A DNA stretch of 64,000 nucleotides from NCBI RefSeq assembly GCF_000317125.1, contig NC_019695.1, forward strand, positions 2,034,336 to 2,098,335. Reading direction: 5' to 3'. The position numbers and the translations under genes were made by a program. Numbering within the stretch: position 1 is the first letter of the stretch; each line of letters begins with the position of its first letter. The DNA is from Chroococcidiopsis thermalis PCC 7203 (GTDB lineage Bacteria > Cyanobacteriota > Cyanobacteriia > Cyanobacteriales > Chroococcidiopsidaceae). This document shows positions 53,453 to 62,391 of this stretch, in pieces. The notes under the pieces were generated by a model. That model did no database searches. It saw only the letters and a list, made by a program, of their open reading frames with translations, and had not been told where the DNA came from.

Positions 53453-55243
53453 ATGCGATCGCGAGTTATTGTTCTTATATTAATTCTCTGCTTTACCTGT
53501 CAAATCTTGCTTACAGGTTGCAACCCTACAGAATTTAAAACCTCAGCAGCACAATCGCAGTGGGTAACGAGTACTTTAAGAGATCCTAAAACTTTTAACT
53601 ACGCTCTCAATCAAGAATACCCTCACGTATTTTTATTTATTGCTGAAGGACTGACTACACTCAATGGTGAGACTGGAGAAGTTGAGCCAGCGTTAGCAGA
53701 ATCCTGGCAAATTTCTGAAGATAAAAAACGGATTACTTTTACCTTGCGCGAGAACTTACGCTGGTCTGATGGTGAACCTTTAACAGCAGATGATGTTATC
53801 TTTACTTATCAAGATATCATATTTAATCCGCAAATTCCTACCGACTGGAAAGACAGTTTAAAAATTGGCGAGAAAGCTGAATTTCCTCAAATTAAAAAAA
53901 TGAGCGATCGCCAAGTGGAATTTACCTTTTCTACTCCATTTGCCCCATTTCTCAGTACAACTACAGGAGCGTCAACTAATTCTGTAGGAATTTTACCCAA
54001 ACACGCTTTAGCTAAATCGATTATATCTAAAGATACTAAGGGTAATCCTTTATTTACCTCAACTTGGGGTACTGATACTGACCCAGCAAAAATTATTGTC
54101 AATGGTGCTTATAAAATAGAAAGTTTCACACCAGGTCAACGAGTTGTATTTCGTCGTAATCCTTATTATTGGCGTAAAGATAGCCAAGGAAATCAGTTGC
54201 CCTATGTAGAAAGAGTTGTTTGGCAAATTATTGAATCTACCGATACAACTACTCTCCAATTTCGTTCGGTAGGACTAGACACAATTGAAGTTACTCCCGA
54301 AGACTTTTCCCTACTCAAGCAAGAAGAAGAACGAGGAAGATTTACCGTTTATAACGGAGGTCCCAGATTTAGCCAAACATTTATTTCATTCAACCTAAAT
54401 AAAGGAAAGAGGCAAAACGGCAATCCTGTTGTCAATCCGATAAAATCGCGATGGTTTAACAACCTAGCTTTTCGTCAAGCTGTTGCTCATTCAATCGATC
54501 GCGAGAGAATGTTAAACAATGTTTTTCGTGGCGTAGGGACAGTTCAAAATTCACCTATAGAACCGCAAAACCCTTTTTATCTCTCCCCAGAACAAGGATT
54601 GAAAGTCTATGAATATAATCCTGATAAAGCTAAAAAGTTACTATTGAATGCAGGATTTAAATATAACTTTAGAAATCAGTTACTTGATGCAGACGGAAAT
54701 CGCGTGCGTTTTTCTTTAATTACCAATACTGAAAATAAAACTCGCGTAGCAATGGGGGCGCAAATTAGGCAAGATTTGAGCAAAATCGGGATTCAAGTTG
54801 ATTACAATCCTATAAACTTTAATATTTTGGTAGATAAACTCAACAGCTCTCTCGATTGGGAATGTTATTTATTAGGCTTGATTTCTGGTAGCTTAGAACC
54901 CCACGATAGTGCTAATGTATGGTTGCCTGATGGTGGTTTACACGCATTTAATTTCAAACCTCAGCCAGGACAAGAACCGCTGATCGGTAGAGAAGTTGCA
55001 GACTGGGAAGCCGAAATCGGTCGGCTATACATCCGTGGGGCGCAAGAGTTAGACGAAAATAAACGCAAAAAAATTTACCAGGAAACCCAACGTCTGACTC
55101 AGGAATACTTACCTTTCATCTACCTAGTCAATCCCTTATCCCTAGCAGCAATTCGCGATCGCATCCAAGGAGTAAAATACACCGCCCTCGGCTCACAAGC
55201 TGGGACTCTATGGAACAAATACGAACTGAAAGTGACAAAATAG
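53453..55243 (+). CDS. Peptide-type ABC substrate-binding lipoprotein (copy 3)
   Basis: A 596-residue paralogue starting 21 bp after copy 2; the ATG overlaps a HIP1 site (ATGCGATCGCG). The lipobox Cys is at 23 (LLTGC). It has the same SBP_bac_5 landmarks (LRWSDGEPLTADDVIFTY, NGAYKIESFTPGQRVVFRR, NPIKSRWFNNLAFRQAVAH). Lengths and block order match copies 1 and 2, indicating tandem duplication followed by divergence, probably of ligand specificity. The three form one likely operon. Confidence 0.92.
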   Translation: MRSRVIVLILILCFTCQILLTGCNPTEFKTSAAQSQWVTSTLRDPKTFNYALNQEYPHVFLFIAEGLTTLNGETGEVEPALAESWQISEDKKRITFTLRENLRWSDGEPLTADDVIFTYQDIIFNPQIPTDWKDSLKIGEKAEFPQIKKMSDRQVEFTFSTPFAPFLSTTTGASTNSVGILPKHALAKSIISKDTKGNPLFTSTWGTDTDPAKIIVNGAYKIESFTPGQRVVFRRNPYYWRKDSQGNQLPYVERVVWQIIESTDTTTLQFRSVGLDTIEVTPEDFSLLKQEEERGRFTVYNGGPRFSQTFISFNLNKGKRQNGNPVVNPIKSRWFNNLAFRQAVAHSIDRERMLNNVFRGVGTVQNSPIEPQNPFYLSPEQGLKVYEYNPDKAKKLLLNAGFKYNFRNQLLDADGNRVRFSLITNTENKTRVAMGAQIRQDLSKIGIQVDYNPINFNILVDKLNSSLDWECYLLGLISGSLEPHDSANVWLPDGGLHAFNFKPQPGQEPLIGREVADWEAEIGRLYIRGAQELDENKRKKIYQETQRLTQEYLPFIYLVNPLSLAAIRDRIQGVKYTALGSQAGTLWNKYELKVTK

Positions 55244-55252
55244 GGTCTAGGA

Positions 55253-55331
55253 AAAGTCAAAAGTCAAAAGTCAAAAGTTAAAATAAACTCCTTCCTTGTC
55301 CCCTCGCTCCTCACTCCTCACTCCTCGCCCC
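55253..55331. repeat. STRR between SBP copy 3 and larB
   Basis: AAGTCAA units followed by CTCACTCCTCACTCC units. Confidence 0.85.
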
Positions 55332-55335
55332 TCAA

Positions 55336-56106
55336 ATGTCCCAACCCGAAGCCTTGCGATCGCTCTTAGAATCTGTAGCAGCTGGTAACGTAAGTCCAAC
55401 TGTCGCCTTAGACAAATTGAAACATTTTACCTACGAACCAGTTGGTGAATTTGCCCGTATCGACCATCATCGCCAGCTAAGAACTGGGTTTCCTGAAACG
55501 ATTTGGGGTCAAGGCAAAACTCCCGACCAAATCGTGCAAATTATGGCAGCAATGCGCCAGCGCAATTCAGTAGTGATGGCGACGCGCATCGAACCCGATG
55601 TAGCAGAACAGCTAGAAGAGAAGGTAGAGGGACTGCGTTACTATCCGATGGCAAAAATTGCGGCGATCGCACCAGTACGGATCGAACCGCAGTACCCTGG
55701 TAAAATTGGTATTCTCTCGGCAGGGACTGCCGATTTACCCGTAGCCGAGGAAGCGGCTATAACTGCCGAACTGTCTAGTTTCCGCGTTCTCCGGTTGTGG
55801 GATGTGGGTGTTGCTGGTATTCATCGCCTGCTAGATAACCGCCACGTCATCGCTGAAGCATCTGTATTAATTGTCGTCGCGGGAATGGAAGGGGCTTTAC
55901 CCAGCGTAGTTGCAGGATTAGCTGATTGTCCCGTCATTGCCGTTCCTACCAGCGTCGGTTATGGTGCGAGTTTCGGCGGCTTAGCTCCCCTCTTGACAAT
56001 GCTCAACTCTTGTGCGGCAGGGATAGGAGTTGTCAATATAGATAACGGTTTTGGCGCAGCGATTTTAGCAGGACAAATTTTACGCACCGCAGGAAAATTA
56101 CAGTGA
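55336..56106 (+). CDS. larB: LarB, nickel-pincer cofactor biosynthesis (NaAD carboxylase-type)
   Basis: A 256-residue protein of the AIR-carboxylase-like LarB family that carboxylates and hydrolyses nicotinic acid adenine dinucleotide in synthesis of the nickel-pincer nucleotide of lactate racemase and related LarA enzymes. Motifs: LDKLKHFTYEPVGEFARIDH at the N terminus, GFPETIWGQGKTPDQIVQI, GILSAGTADLPVAEEAA, VAGMEGALPSVVAGL and PTSVGYGASFGGLAPLL. No larA, larC or larE gene is next to it. LarB homologues are widespread as lone genes in cyanobacteria, so the physiological role is uncertain. Confidence 0.9.
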   Translation: MSQPEALRSLLESVAAGNVSPTVALDKLKHFTYEPVGEFARIDHHRQLRTGFPETIWGQGKTPDQIVQIMAAMRQRNSVVMATRIEPDVAEQLEEKVEGLRYYPMAKIAAIAPVRIEPQYPGKIGILSAGTADLPVAEEAAITAELSSFRVLRLWDVGVAGIHRLLDNRHVIAEASVLIVVAGMEGALPSVVAGLADCPVIAVPTSVGYGASFGGLAPLLTMLNSCAAGIGVVNIDNGFGAAILAGQILRTAGKLQ

Positions 56107-56216
56107 CCAGTGACCAGTTATCAGTGACCAGTGAAGAAAGGGTGTGGAGACTTTAAATTTCTTCCTCCCTCAGCTTCCTCAGCTCCCTGGGCTCCCTCAG
56201 CTCTCTTCCCCCCGAC
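56106..56216. repeat. STRR between larB and the GT2 gene
   Basis: CAGTGAC units, then CCTCAGCTCCCTGGGCTCCC, the same sequence as inside murE, ending near the GT2 stop. Confidence 0.85.
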
Positions 56217-57183
56217 TCCCTAATTTTTGTTTAAAATCGGCATGACTGGAAAATCCTCCGACTTCGGCTAGGGTGTAAATTGGTCTGCCTTTGACTTCTT
56301 CGTAAATCCGCCCGACATACTCGCCTAAGATGCCAATACTAACAAGTTGAACCGCACCAAGGAAGAAAATAGCTACCAAAATCATCGTAAACCCAGTCAA
56401 AGGGGACTGAGGGACAAACAATCGCCAGTACAATACGAGTAGAGCCATGAGAACAGCGATCGCCGCAGCAAATAGACCGACATAAGTAGAGAGGCGCAAG
56501 GGGACTTTGGAGAACGACACCAACCCATTTAAAGCCAGAGCCAGAGACTTACCAAAAGTGTAATTAACCTTACCAGCAAAACGAGGCGGGCGATCGAATT
56601 GTACGGATGTTTGACGAAAACCAATCCAAGCCCGTAAGCCGCGCATGTAGCGATTGCGTTCTGGCATGGCGTTAAGGATATCTAAGACTTGCCGATCGAT
56701 CAAACAGAAATCTCCAGTGTCGGTGGGAATATCGACATCAGCCAGGTGTTGGAGCAGGCGATAAAATATGTATGCCGTACCGCGTTTGAACCAACTTTCT
56801 TTTTGGCGCTGCGTGCGTTGGGCATAAACAACTTGAAAGCCATTTTGCCATTTGGATACCATCTCTACAATCAATTCTGGCGGGTCTTGTAAGTCTGCAT
56901 CCATGACAATCGCCACTTCACCCCTGGCAAAATTAAGTCCAGCCGTCACCGCAATTTGATGTCCGAAATTGCGGGCAAGACTGAGGTAGGATACGCGAGG
57001 GTCATTTTGATGTAAGTCGCGCACGATTTGCAAAGTGCGATCGCGGCTGCCATCATTAACAAATATGAGTTCTATGGCTCCATCCAATTGTTCGCCAACC
57101 GCACTGACGCGGCGATAGAGTTCTAGGATATTTTTTTCTTCGTTGTAGACTGGAACAACCAAGGAATACTTAGGCGATACCAT
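56197..57183 (-). CDS. GT2 family glycosyltransferase (DPM1/GtrB-like)
   Basis: A 328-residue membrane-bound glycosyltransferase. The N-terminal GT-A domain has [50 protein letters not shown] and LQDPPE (DxD-type motif). Two C-terminal membrane helices follow ([40 protein letters not shown]), then [17 protein letters not shown]. Typical of enzymes making polyprenyl-phosphate-linked sugars for envelope glycans. It is monocistronic on the minus strand. Confidence 0.92.
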   Translation of the reverse strand: MVSPKYSLVVPVYNEEKNILELYRRVSAVGEQLDGAIELIFVNDGSRDRTLQIVRDLHQNDPRVSYLSLARNFGHQIAVTAGLNFARGEVAIVMDADLQDPPELIVEMVSKWQNGFQVVYAQRTQRQKESWFKRGTAYIFYRLLQHLADVDIPTDTGDFCLIDRQVLDILNAMPERNRYMRGLRAWIGFRQTSVQFDRPPRFAGKVNYTFGKSLALALNGLVSFSKVPLRLSTYVGLFAAAIAVLMALLVLYWRLFVPQSPLTGFTMILVAIFFLGAVQLVSIGILGEYVGRIYEEVKGRPIYTLAEVGGFSSHADFKQKLGSRGEES

Positions 57184-57235
57184 CGCTGCGTACCAACACG
57201 ATATCTTTGATTCACTACTGTAGCGCGATCGCTAA

Positions 57236-57312
57236 TAACAGTGACCAGTGACCAGTGACCAGTTAACTCTCACCCATCAACTACCAACTACCAACTACTA
57301 CTGATAACTGAT
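57236..57312. repeat. STRR between trpD and the GT2 gene
   Basis: CAGTGAC units (57239-57262), CAACTAC units (57279-57300), then TGATAAC, ending at the trpD stop. Confidence 0.85.
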
Positions 57313-58398
57313 TTAGAGGAATTGTACGAGTTGCTGTAGCTTTGCCCAAGCAGCACCACTATACAAAATTTCCCTAGCTAGGCTAATGCCAGCAGCATAT
57401 TCACCTAAAGGAATCTTTTCTCCTACTTGCAGTGCTAGCGCTGCATTTAAAGCAACAACATCTTGCTGTGCTTGAGTTCCCTTACCTTGCAATACAGCAG
57501 TGAGAATTGCTGCATTTTCATGTACGTCTCCACCCCTTAATGCTGCTGTTGGTGCGGGTGCTAAGCCTAGTTCCTGCGGATGTATAGTTGTTAACTCTAC
57601 CTGTCCGTTAGATAACACTGCTAAATCTGTAGCGTCACCTAAACCTGCTTCATCCAACTTTTCCCGTCCGTGCAGCACAATTGCCTGTTTTGTCCCTAAC
57701 TGCTGCAAGGCATGAGCGATAGTCAGTGGTAAGTTTGATTCACAAACTCCAATAACTTGTCCTGACGGGCGCAAAGGATTGACTAGGGGTCCCAAAAGAT
57801 TAAACACCGTCCGTACTTTCAGCGTTTTGCGTAACGGGGCAACCGCCTTCATAGCAGGATGCCACCCAGGGGCAAATAAAAATGTAATGCCCACTTCTGT
57901 AACAGCTGCTTGTATTCTTTCTGCGGCAGCATTGAGATTAACTCCTAGTGCTTCCAACACATCCGCAGAACCGACTCGACTAGAAGCAGAGCGATTGCCG
58001 TGTTTAGCTACTGGTACTCCCGCCGCTGCTGCGACAAAGGCAACCGCAGTAGATATATTAAAGGTTGCAGCTCCATCTCCACCAGTACCGCAGGTATCGA
58101 TTAAAGGTGTAGGGGCGCACAGCTGTGCGCCCGTGCCGTGCGCCCGCACAGATTGTAAAACTTGAGCCATCCCAGCCAGTTCTTCGGCTGATACACCTTT
58201 AGCCTGAATTGCTGCTAATATTGCTCCAGATAAGACAGGTGGAATGCTTTCGTTGAGCCATTCCTGCATGAGTTGCGCTGCTTGTGCGCCGGACAAAGAT
58301 TGACGATCCAGTAATTGCTGAAGTAATTGCGTTGCCCAGGTATTTGAAGCTTCTGGGAGAGAACTATTGCTGAGATCGATGGCTGATGTAGAGGTCAT
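57313..58398 (-). CDS. trpD: TrpD, anthranilate phosphoribosyltransferase
   Basis: Second step of tryptophan synthesis (anthranilate + PRPP). ATG 58398 gives 361 residues. Active-site motifs are present: [62 protein letters not shown] and [10 protein letters not shown]. Just before DTCGTGGDG, the protein contains about 12 extra residues ([13 protein letters not shown]) encoded by a copy of the GC-rich palindrome (58109 onward). Reading frame and catalytic loops are intact, so the enzyme probably still works. It is a lone trp gene. Confidence 0.94.
   Translation of the reverse strand: MTSTSAIDLSNSSLPEASNTWATQLLQQLLDRQSLSGAQAAQLMQEWLNESIPPVLSGAILAAIQAKGVSAEELAGMAQVLQSVRAHGTGAQLCAPTPLIDTCGTGGDGAATFNISTAVAFVAAAAGVPVAKHGNRSASSRVGSADVLEALGVNLNAAAERIQAAVTEVGITFLFAPGWHPAMKAVAPLRKTLKVRTVFNLLGPLVNPLRPSGQVIGVCESNLPLTIAHALQQLGTKQAIVLHGREKLDEAGLGDATDLAVLSNGQVELTTIHPQELGLAPAPTAALRGGDVHENAAILTAVLQGKGTQAQQDVVALNAALALQVGEKIPLGEYAAGISLAREILYSGAAWAKLQQLVQFL
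58106..58150. repeat. GC-rich palindrome embedded in trpD
   Basis: GTAGGGGCGCACAGCTGTGC at 58109-58128 is identical to the intergenic copies at 22348 and 51619. The right arm is altered to GCGCCCGTGCCGTGCGCCCG, which keeps the frame. It lies between the N-terminal helical domain and the PRPP-binding loop of TrpD. Confidence 0.92.
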
Positions 58399-58575
58399 TG
58401 TCAGGACAATTTTTGCAGTTAGAAGCATACTACCGCAAAAGGCTCTACTCGATCGGACTTGTCTTTCAAAAATCGTACTAGACTGTCATTTACAATGAGT
58501 TGCGGTGTATGGCAGCGATCGCGCTTAATTATTCACCAGCCCGATTTTTGGTAACAGAATGCAATACTCAGGTTT

Positions 58576-58965
58576 TTACAAAGCCAAAACTTCTCTGGCT
58601 TTCTCCGTAATCTCATCAGGATCGAACGGTTTGGTAGTATACATGTCAGCTCCAACCTCTATACTTTTTTGTCGATCGAATTCCTGACCTTTAGCTGTCA
58701 ACATAATAATATAGACATCGGAAATGCCTAGCTTATTCTTAACTGTATCGCATACATCAAAACCATTCATTTTTGGCATCATCACGTCTAAAAATACGAG
58801 CTGAGGTCGCTCGTTCTCGATCGTGTTCAGTGCTATCTCACCGTTTTCTGCAAATAGTAGTTCTACTCCTTCATCCTCCAATTCTTCTAATGTTTGCTCC
58901 ATTAAAAGTCTGACGTGAGGTTCGTCATCAACAATTAAAATTTTTAAATTCATCTCTTCACCCAT
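58576..58965 (-). CDS. Single-domain response regulator
   Basis: A 129-residue receiver domain only. It contains the acidic pair in LIVDDEPHVRLLMEQ, the phosphoacceptor Asp in PQLVFLDVMMPKMNGFDVC, LTAKGQEF and the Lys in TTKPFDPDE. ATG 58965 is preceded by AGG at suitable spacing; ATG 58953 is the alternative. It lies 108 bp downstream of the hybrid kinase stop on the same strand and probably works with it as a diffusible (CheY-like) output. Confidence 0.92.
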   Translation of the reverse strand: MGEEMNLKILIVDDEPHVRLLMEQTLEELEDEGVELLFAENGEIALNTIENERPQLVFLDVMMPKMNGFDVCDTVKNKLGISDVYIIMLTAKGQEFDRQKSIEVGADMYTTKPFDPDEITEKAREVLAL

Positions 58966-59073
58966 ATACCTAAATCTCGGTTAGCAAAATTTAAACTGAA
59001 ACTTTTGGTGCGATCGCGTACTACTCTAAGGCATAGTTATACTAACCTACAATCTATATCGTTGGATAAAGCT

Positions 59074-62000
59074 TTATACGAGTTTTTCATTTTTGATCAA
59101 AGCTCCTGGAAGTAAAATTTCATTCTGTGTAGTTAATGCTTCAGAACGATCGCCATCCTTACGGTCTGCCAGTAAGATAAAGAAAACATTTTCTAAACCT
59201 TTTTCAAAACGTAAAGTTTTAATAACTTCGGAGCGCTCCCAAAAGTTAGCGTTAGCAATAATCATGTATGGTTGAACCGACATTGCTTTTTCTCGCAATT
59301 CTTGAGCATCAATAGCTTCAACTACACTGTAACCTTTAGCTTGTAAAACTTCAGCTAAAGTTTTTACAGTAGATACATCTTCATCAACCACTAAAACTTT
59401 TTTACTAGAATTAGCTTGAGTCGTGAGTGTGCCAATTTCATGCAATAAAGTATCTGTCTCAATTGGCTTCATTAAGTAGCGTTCAATTCCCAAGCGGTAG
59501 CCCCGCTCTCTATCTTCTACAATTGATAGAATAATAATGGGAATATTCATAGTTTTGGGATCGTTTTTGAGAACGGCTGCTACATCAAAACCGCTCATTT
59601 CTGGCATCATAACATCTAGAATAATAAGGTCGGGAGCAGATTTTTTCACAAAGGCGATCGCTTCTATGCCATCTTTAGCTTCAAGAATATTGTATCCTTC
59701 AGACTCTAGCTGCTGCCGGAGCAATTGACGAATATTAGCATCGTCATCGACGACTAAAATTGTTTTTTTAGTCGTTTTAGAATTAGCAGACTTCATGACT
59801 ACATGTTCTCGCAACTGCTTGACGAGAGTATCGACATCGAAAGTTTTTGGTTTCAAGTCACAAGCAATCATGATGGGTAAGGTAAAGGAAAATTTACTAC
59901 CTGTACCTAAAGTACTTTCAACCCATATTTTACCTCCGTGATGTTCGACAATTTGTTTGCAAATTGGTAATCCTAAGCCCGTACCTTTTGGTTTGTCAGT
60001 GAGGGTATCACCCACTTGCTTGAATTTCTCAAATACTTTATCTAAATCGGCTTCAGCAATCCCTATGCCTGTATCGATAATACTAATATGGATTTGAGTT
60101 TCATTGGTTTTGACTTTGCAAGTAATTGAGCCAGTATCGGTAAATTTGACAGAGTTAGAAATTAGGTTAATGACTACTTGAATTAAGCGATCGCGATCGC
60201 CTATAATCTCTGGCACATCGGATTCACTATCTCGAATTAATTCCAGATTTTTTTGGTGAAAAAGGGCAGAAGTAGCTGCGATCGCTCTATCTATGACTTC
60301 ATTAATTTGTAGGGGAGCCATCTTCCACTCAATCTTACCCGCCTCCATTTTGGCAATATCCAAGACATCATTAATTAAATCTGTCAGTCTACCACCTTCT
60401 GATACGATAATATCCAGATTGTCTGCTATTTGTCTCACATTGCGTTGAATTTTTTTATCATCTGTTGGAATGACGGGAAAGATAACTTCTTCGAGTTTCT
60501 TCTTAATAATTTTAGCAAAACCAAGAACTGATGTTAGAGGCGTTCTAAGCTCGTGAGATACTGTAGAAATGAAATCGGTTTTCATCTGATCTACCTCTTT
60601 TTCTGACGTGATATCTCGAATCAATAGAACTGAACCAATGCACCGTTCTTTTCCATTTTGCTTATTTGTAGAATCGGCATCTTTCACAATGGCAGTTGCG
60701 ACTGCTTTTCCAGTACAACCGCTCGACAACTCTATTTCTGCAACAAAAACTTTTTTTAGATTTCTACGAGTTTCTTCTACTAGCTCGACAATCTTACGAT
60801 TAAATACAACTTGACAATCACGACCAGTTAAATCTGTCTCTTCAATTCCAAATAGAGCAAATAAGGCTGGATTGACCCGAGCAATCTTACCATTTAAATC
60901 GACGACCAATAACCCATCTGCTAAGTTATCAATCACGGCAGTTAAATAAGCCGTGCGCTCTTGAACTCGCAGTTCTAGCTCTTCAAATGATGCTTCTAGC
61001 TGGGCTGCCATCTTATTAAAAGCTTGCTCTAAAACTTCCAGTTCATCTGTATTCCTCGCTTCAGACTGCTGAAACGTATTGCTAGCAATTACTTCAGATG
61101 CTTGGTTAAGTCGGCGCGTCCTTTGCAAATCTATCTCTGCTAGGCGATCGCACTCAGCCATAATGTGTTGTAAGCGCTGATTCAGTCTGCGGATAAAGAA
61201 GGCAACAACTAAAGCCAGGATGATAGCCGCTCCCAGCGCTCCTCCCACAGTAATAGTTAACGCGGGACCCAGCACAACCCATTGAGGCACTGATGCGATC
61301 GTCAACCAGTTTGTACCTTTAACTCGCTCGTATGCCCAGTAGTGTCCCTCAGCTTGAATTAATCCAGCTTTACCATTCGATATCTTTTGCCATACAGCCT
61401 TTAATTCGGGTATATCCTTGTATGTTGACAGTGCCTTAGCCTTTTGGGGATCTGGAGGATAAGTAAGCAGGTTTCCTTTTTCACTGATAATTGCAAAGTA
61501 ACCGCCTTTCCAACCCTCAGGCGCTTGAATTTGCTCTCCTATAGCCGTGACGTTGATATCTAGTCCTGTCATACCTATCAAATGTTGGCGATCGGTGAGG
61601 ATAGGACCTGTATAAGTTGTGAGAGTCAACCCGTACCAATGATAAGGCTCGTACCACAAATCTTTTTTCTCTTTTACAACTGCTTTGTAGTATTCTTGGT
61701 TCTGATATTTGTCATCTTGGAATAACTCTGCATATCGGATGTTTTGGTGTGGTTCGGGTAAAAGCTGACCTATCTGACCAGAGCTTTTTTGGTCAACGTA
61801 AAAGTAGGGCCAATACCATTGGCGATCTGGCACAAGTTGGAAGGGAGTTTGACCCACACCAAGAGCCATAGTCAAGGATGAGCGTTGCTCAAAAAAATCA
61901 AAGACTAATTTCTTATATGTTTCAGGGTCTTTGATGCCTCGACGATTTAGAGTTTTAACTGCTGTAGACAAATCCACCATAGACTGCGTAACTCGGGCAA

Positions 62001-62175
62001 GCTCAGTCTCTATTGCCTTGACTTGAGTGCTGAGATTAACTTTAATTTCGTCTTTAGCATGATGTTCTAGCGCTTGATAGAAGAAATAGGACATACCGCC
62101 CAATCCTACAAGAGCGCTACTTAACACGTAGAAAAATAATCTCGAACCGATAGACTTACGTATGGTCTTTTTCAT
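59074..62175 (-). CDS. Hybrid sensor histidine kinase, dCache-HAMP-PAS-HisKA-HATPase-REC-REC
   Basis: A 1033-residue membrane hybrid kinase. TM helix about 12-34; extracytoplasmic dCache domain about 40-300 ([35 protein letters not shown]); TM about 302-328; HAMP about 330-400; PAS about 410-525 ([20 protein letters not shown]); HisKA with His541 in [16 protein letters not shown]; HATPase with N box [17 protein letters not shown] and GTGLGLPI. Receiver 1 (about 805-915) has Asp854 and Lys903. Receiver 2 (about 926-1033) keeps VVDED but has Asn975 at the phospho-Asp position, and its C-terminal part is eroded. A single-domain regulator follows on the same strand. Confidence 0.93.
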   Translation of the reverse strand: MKKTIRKSIGSRLFFYVLSSALVGLGGMSYFFYQALEHHAKDEIKVNLSTQVKAIETELARVTQSMVDLSTAVKTLNRRGIKDPETYKKLVFDFFEQRSSLTMALGVGQTPFQLVPDRQWYWPYFYVDQKSSGQIGQLLPEPHQNIRYAELFQDDKYQNQEYYKAVVKEKKDLWYEPYHWYGLTLTTYTGPILTDRQHLIGMTGLDINVTAIGEQIQAPEGWKGGYFAIISEKGNLLTYPPDPQKAKALSTYKDIPELKAVWQKISNGKAGLIQAEGHYWAYERVKGTNWLTIASVPQWVVLGPALTITVGGALGAAIILALVVAFFIRRLNQRLQHIMAECDRLAEIDLQRTRRLNQASEVIASNTFQQSEARNTDELEVLEQAFNKMAAQLEASFEELELRVQERTAYLTAVIDNLADGLLVVDLNGKIARVNPALFALFGIEETDLTGRDCQVVFNRKIVELVEETRRNLKKVFVAEIELSSGCTGKAVATAIVKDADSTNKQNGKERCIGSVLLIRDITSEKEVDQMKTDFISTVSHELRTPLTSVLGFAKIIKKKLEEVIFPVIPTDDKKIQRNVRQIADNLDIIVSEGGRLTDLINDVLDIAKMEAGKIEWKMAPLQINEVIDRAIAATSALFHQKNLELIRDSESDVPEIIGDRDRLIQVVINLISNSVKFTDTGSITCKVKTNETQIHISIIDTGIGIAEADLDKVFEKFKQVGDTLTDKPKGTGLGLPICKQIVEHHGGKIWVESTLGTGSKFSFTLPIMIACDLKPKTFDVDTLVKQLREHVVMKSANSKTTKKTILVVDDDANIRQLLRQQLESEGYNILEAKDGIEAIAFVKKSAPDLIILDVMMPEMSGFDVAAVLKNDPKTMNIPIIILSIVEDRERGYRLGIERYLMKPIETDTLLHEIGTLTTQANSSKKVLVVDEDVSTVKTLAEVLQAKGYSVVEAIDAQELREKAMSVQPYMIIANANFWERSEVIKTLRFEKGLENVFFILLADRKDGDRSEALTTQNEILLPGALIKNEKLV

Positions 62176-62250
62176 GATTTTTTTACAACACTACCCTTCT
62201 TCAGCTCTTAAAACTGGGGTCTCCATATATGATTCCCTAGTAAAACTAAA

Positions 62251-62279
62251 AACTCACACCTGACATTGCAGTGTGAGTT
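62251..62279 (-). terminator. Rho-independent terminator downstream of the NRPS gene
   Basis: Perfect 9-bp arms AACTCACAC and GTGTGAGTT with an 11-bp loop. Read on the minus strand it is followed by TTTTTAGTTTTAC. It lies 113 bp after the NRPS stop and upstream of the hybrid kinase start. Confidence 0.75.
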
Positions 62280-62391
62280 ATGAGTAGCCATTGTGAATAA
62301 ACGTAAGTTACAAGTAGAGAGCCAGAGCAGCTCAAGAGCTCGAATTATAGAGACATCTAGTCACGAGCGATCGCATATCTTTTCAAGCTGT

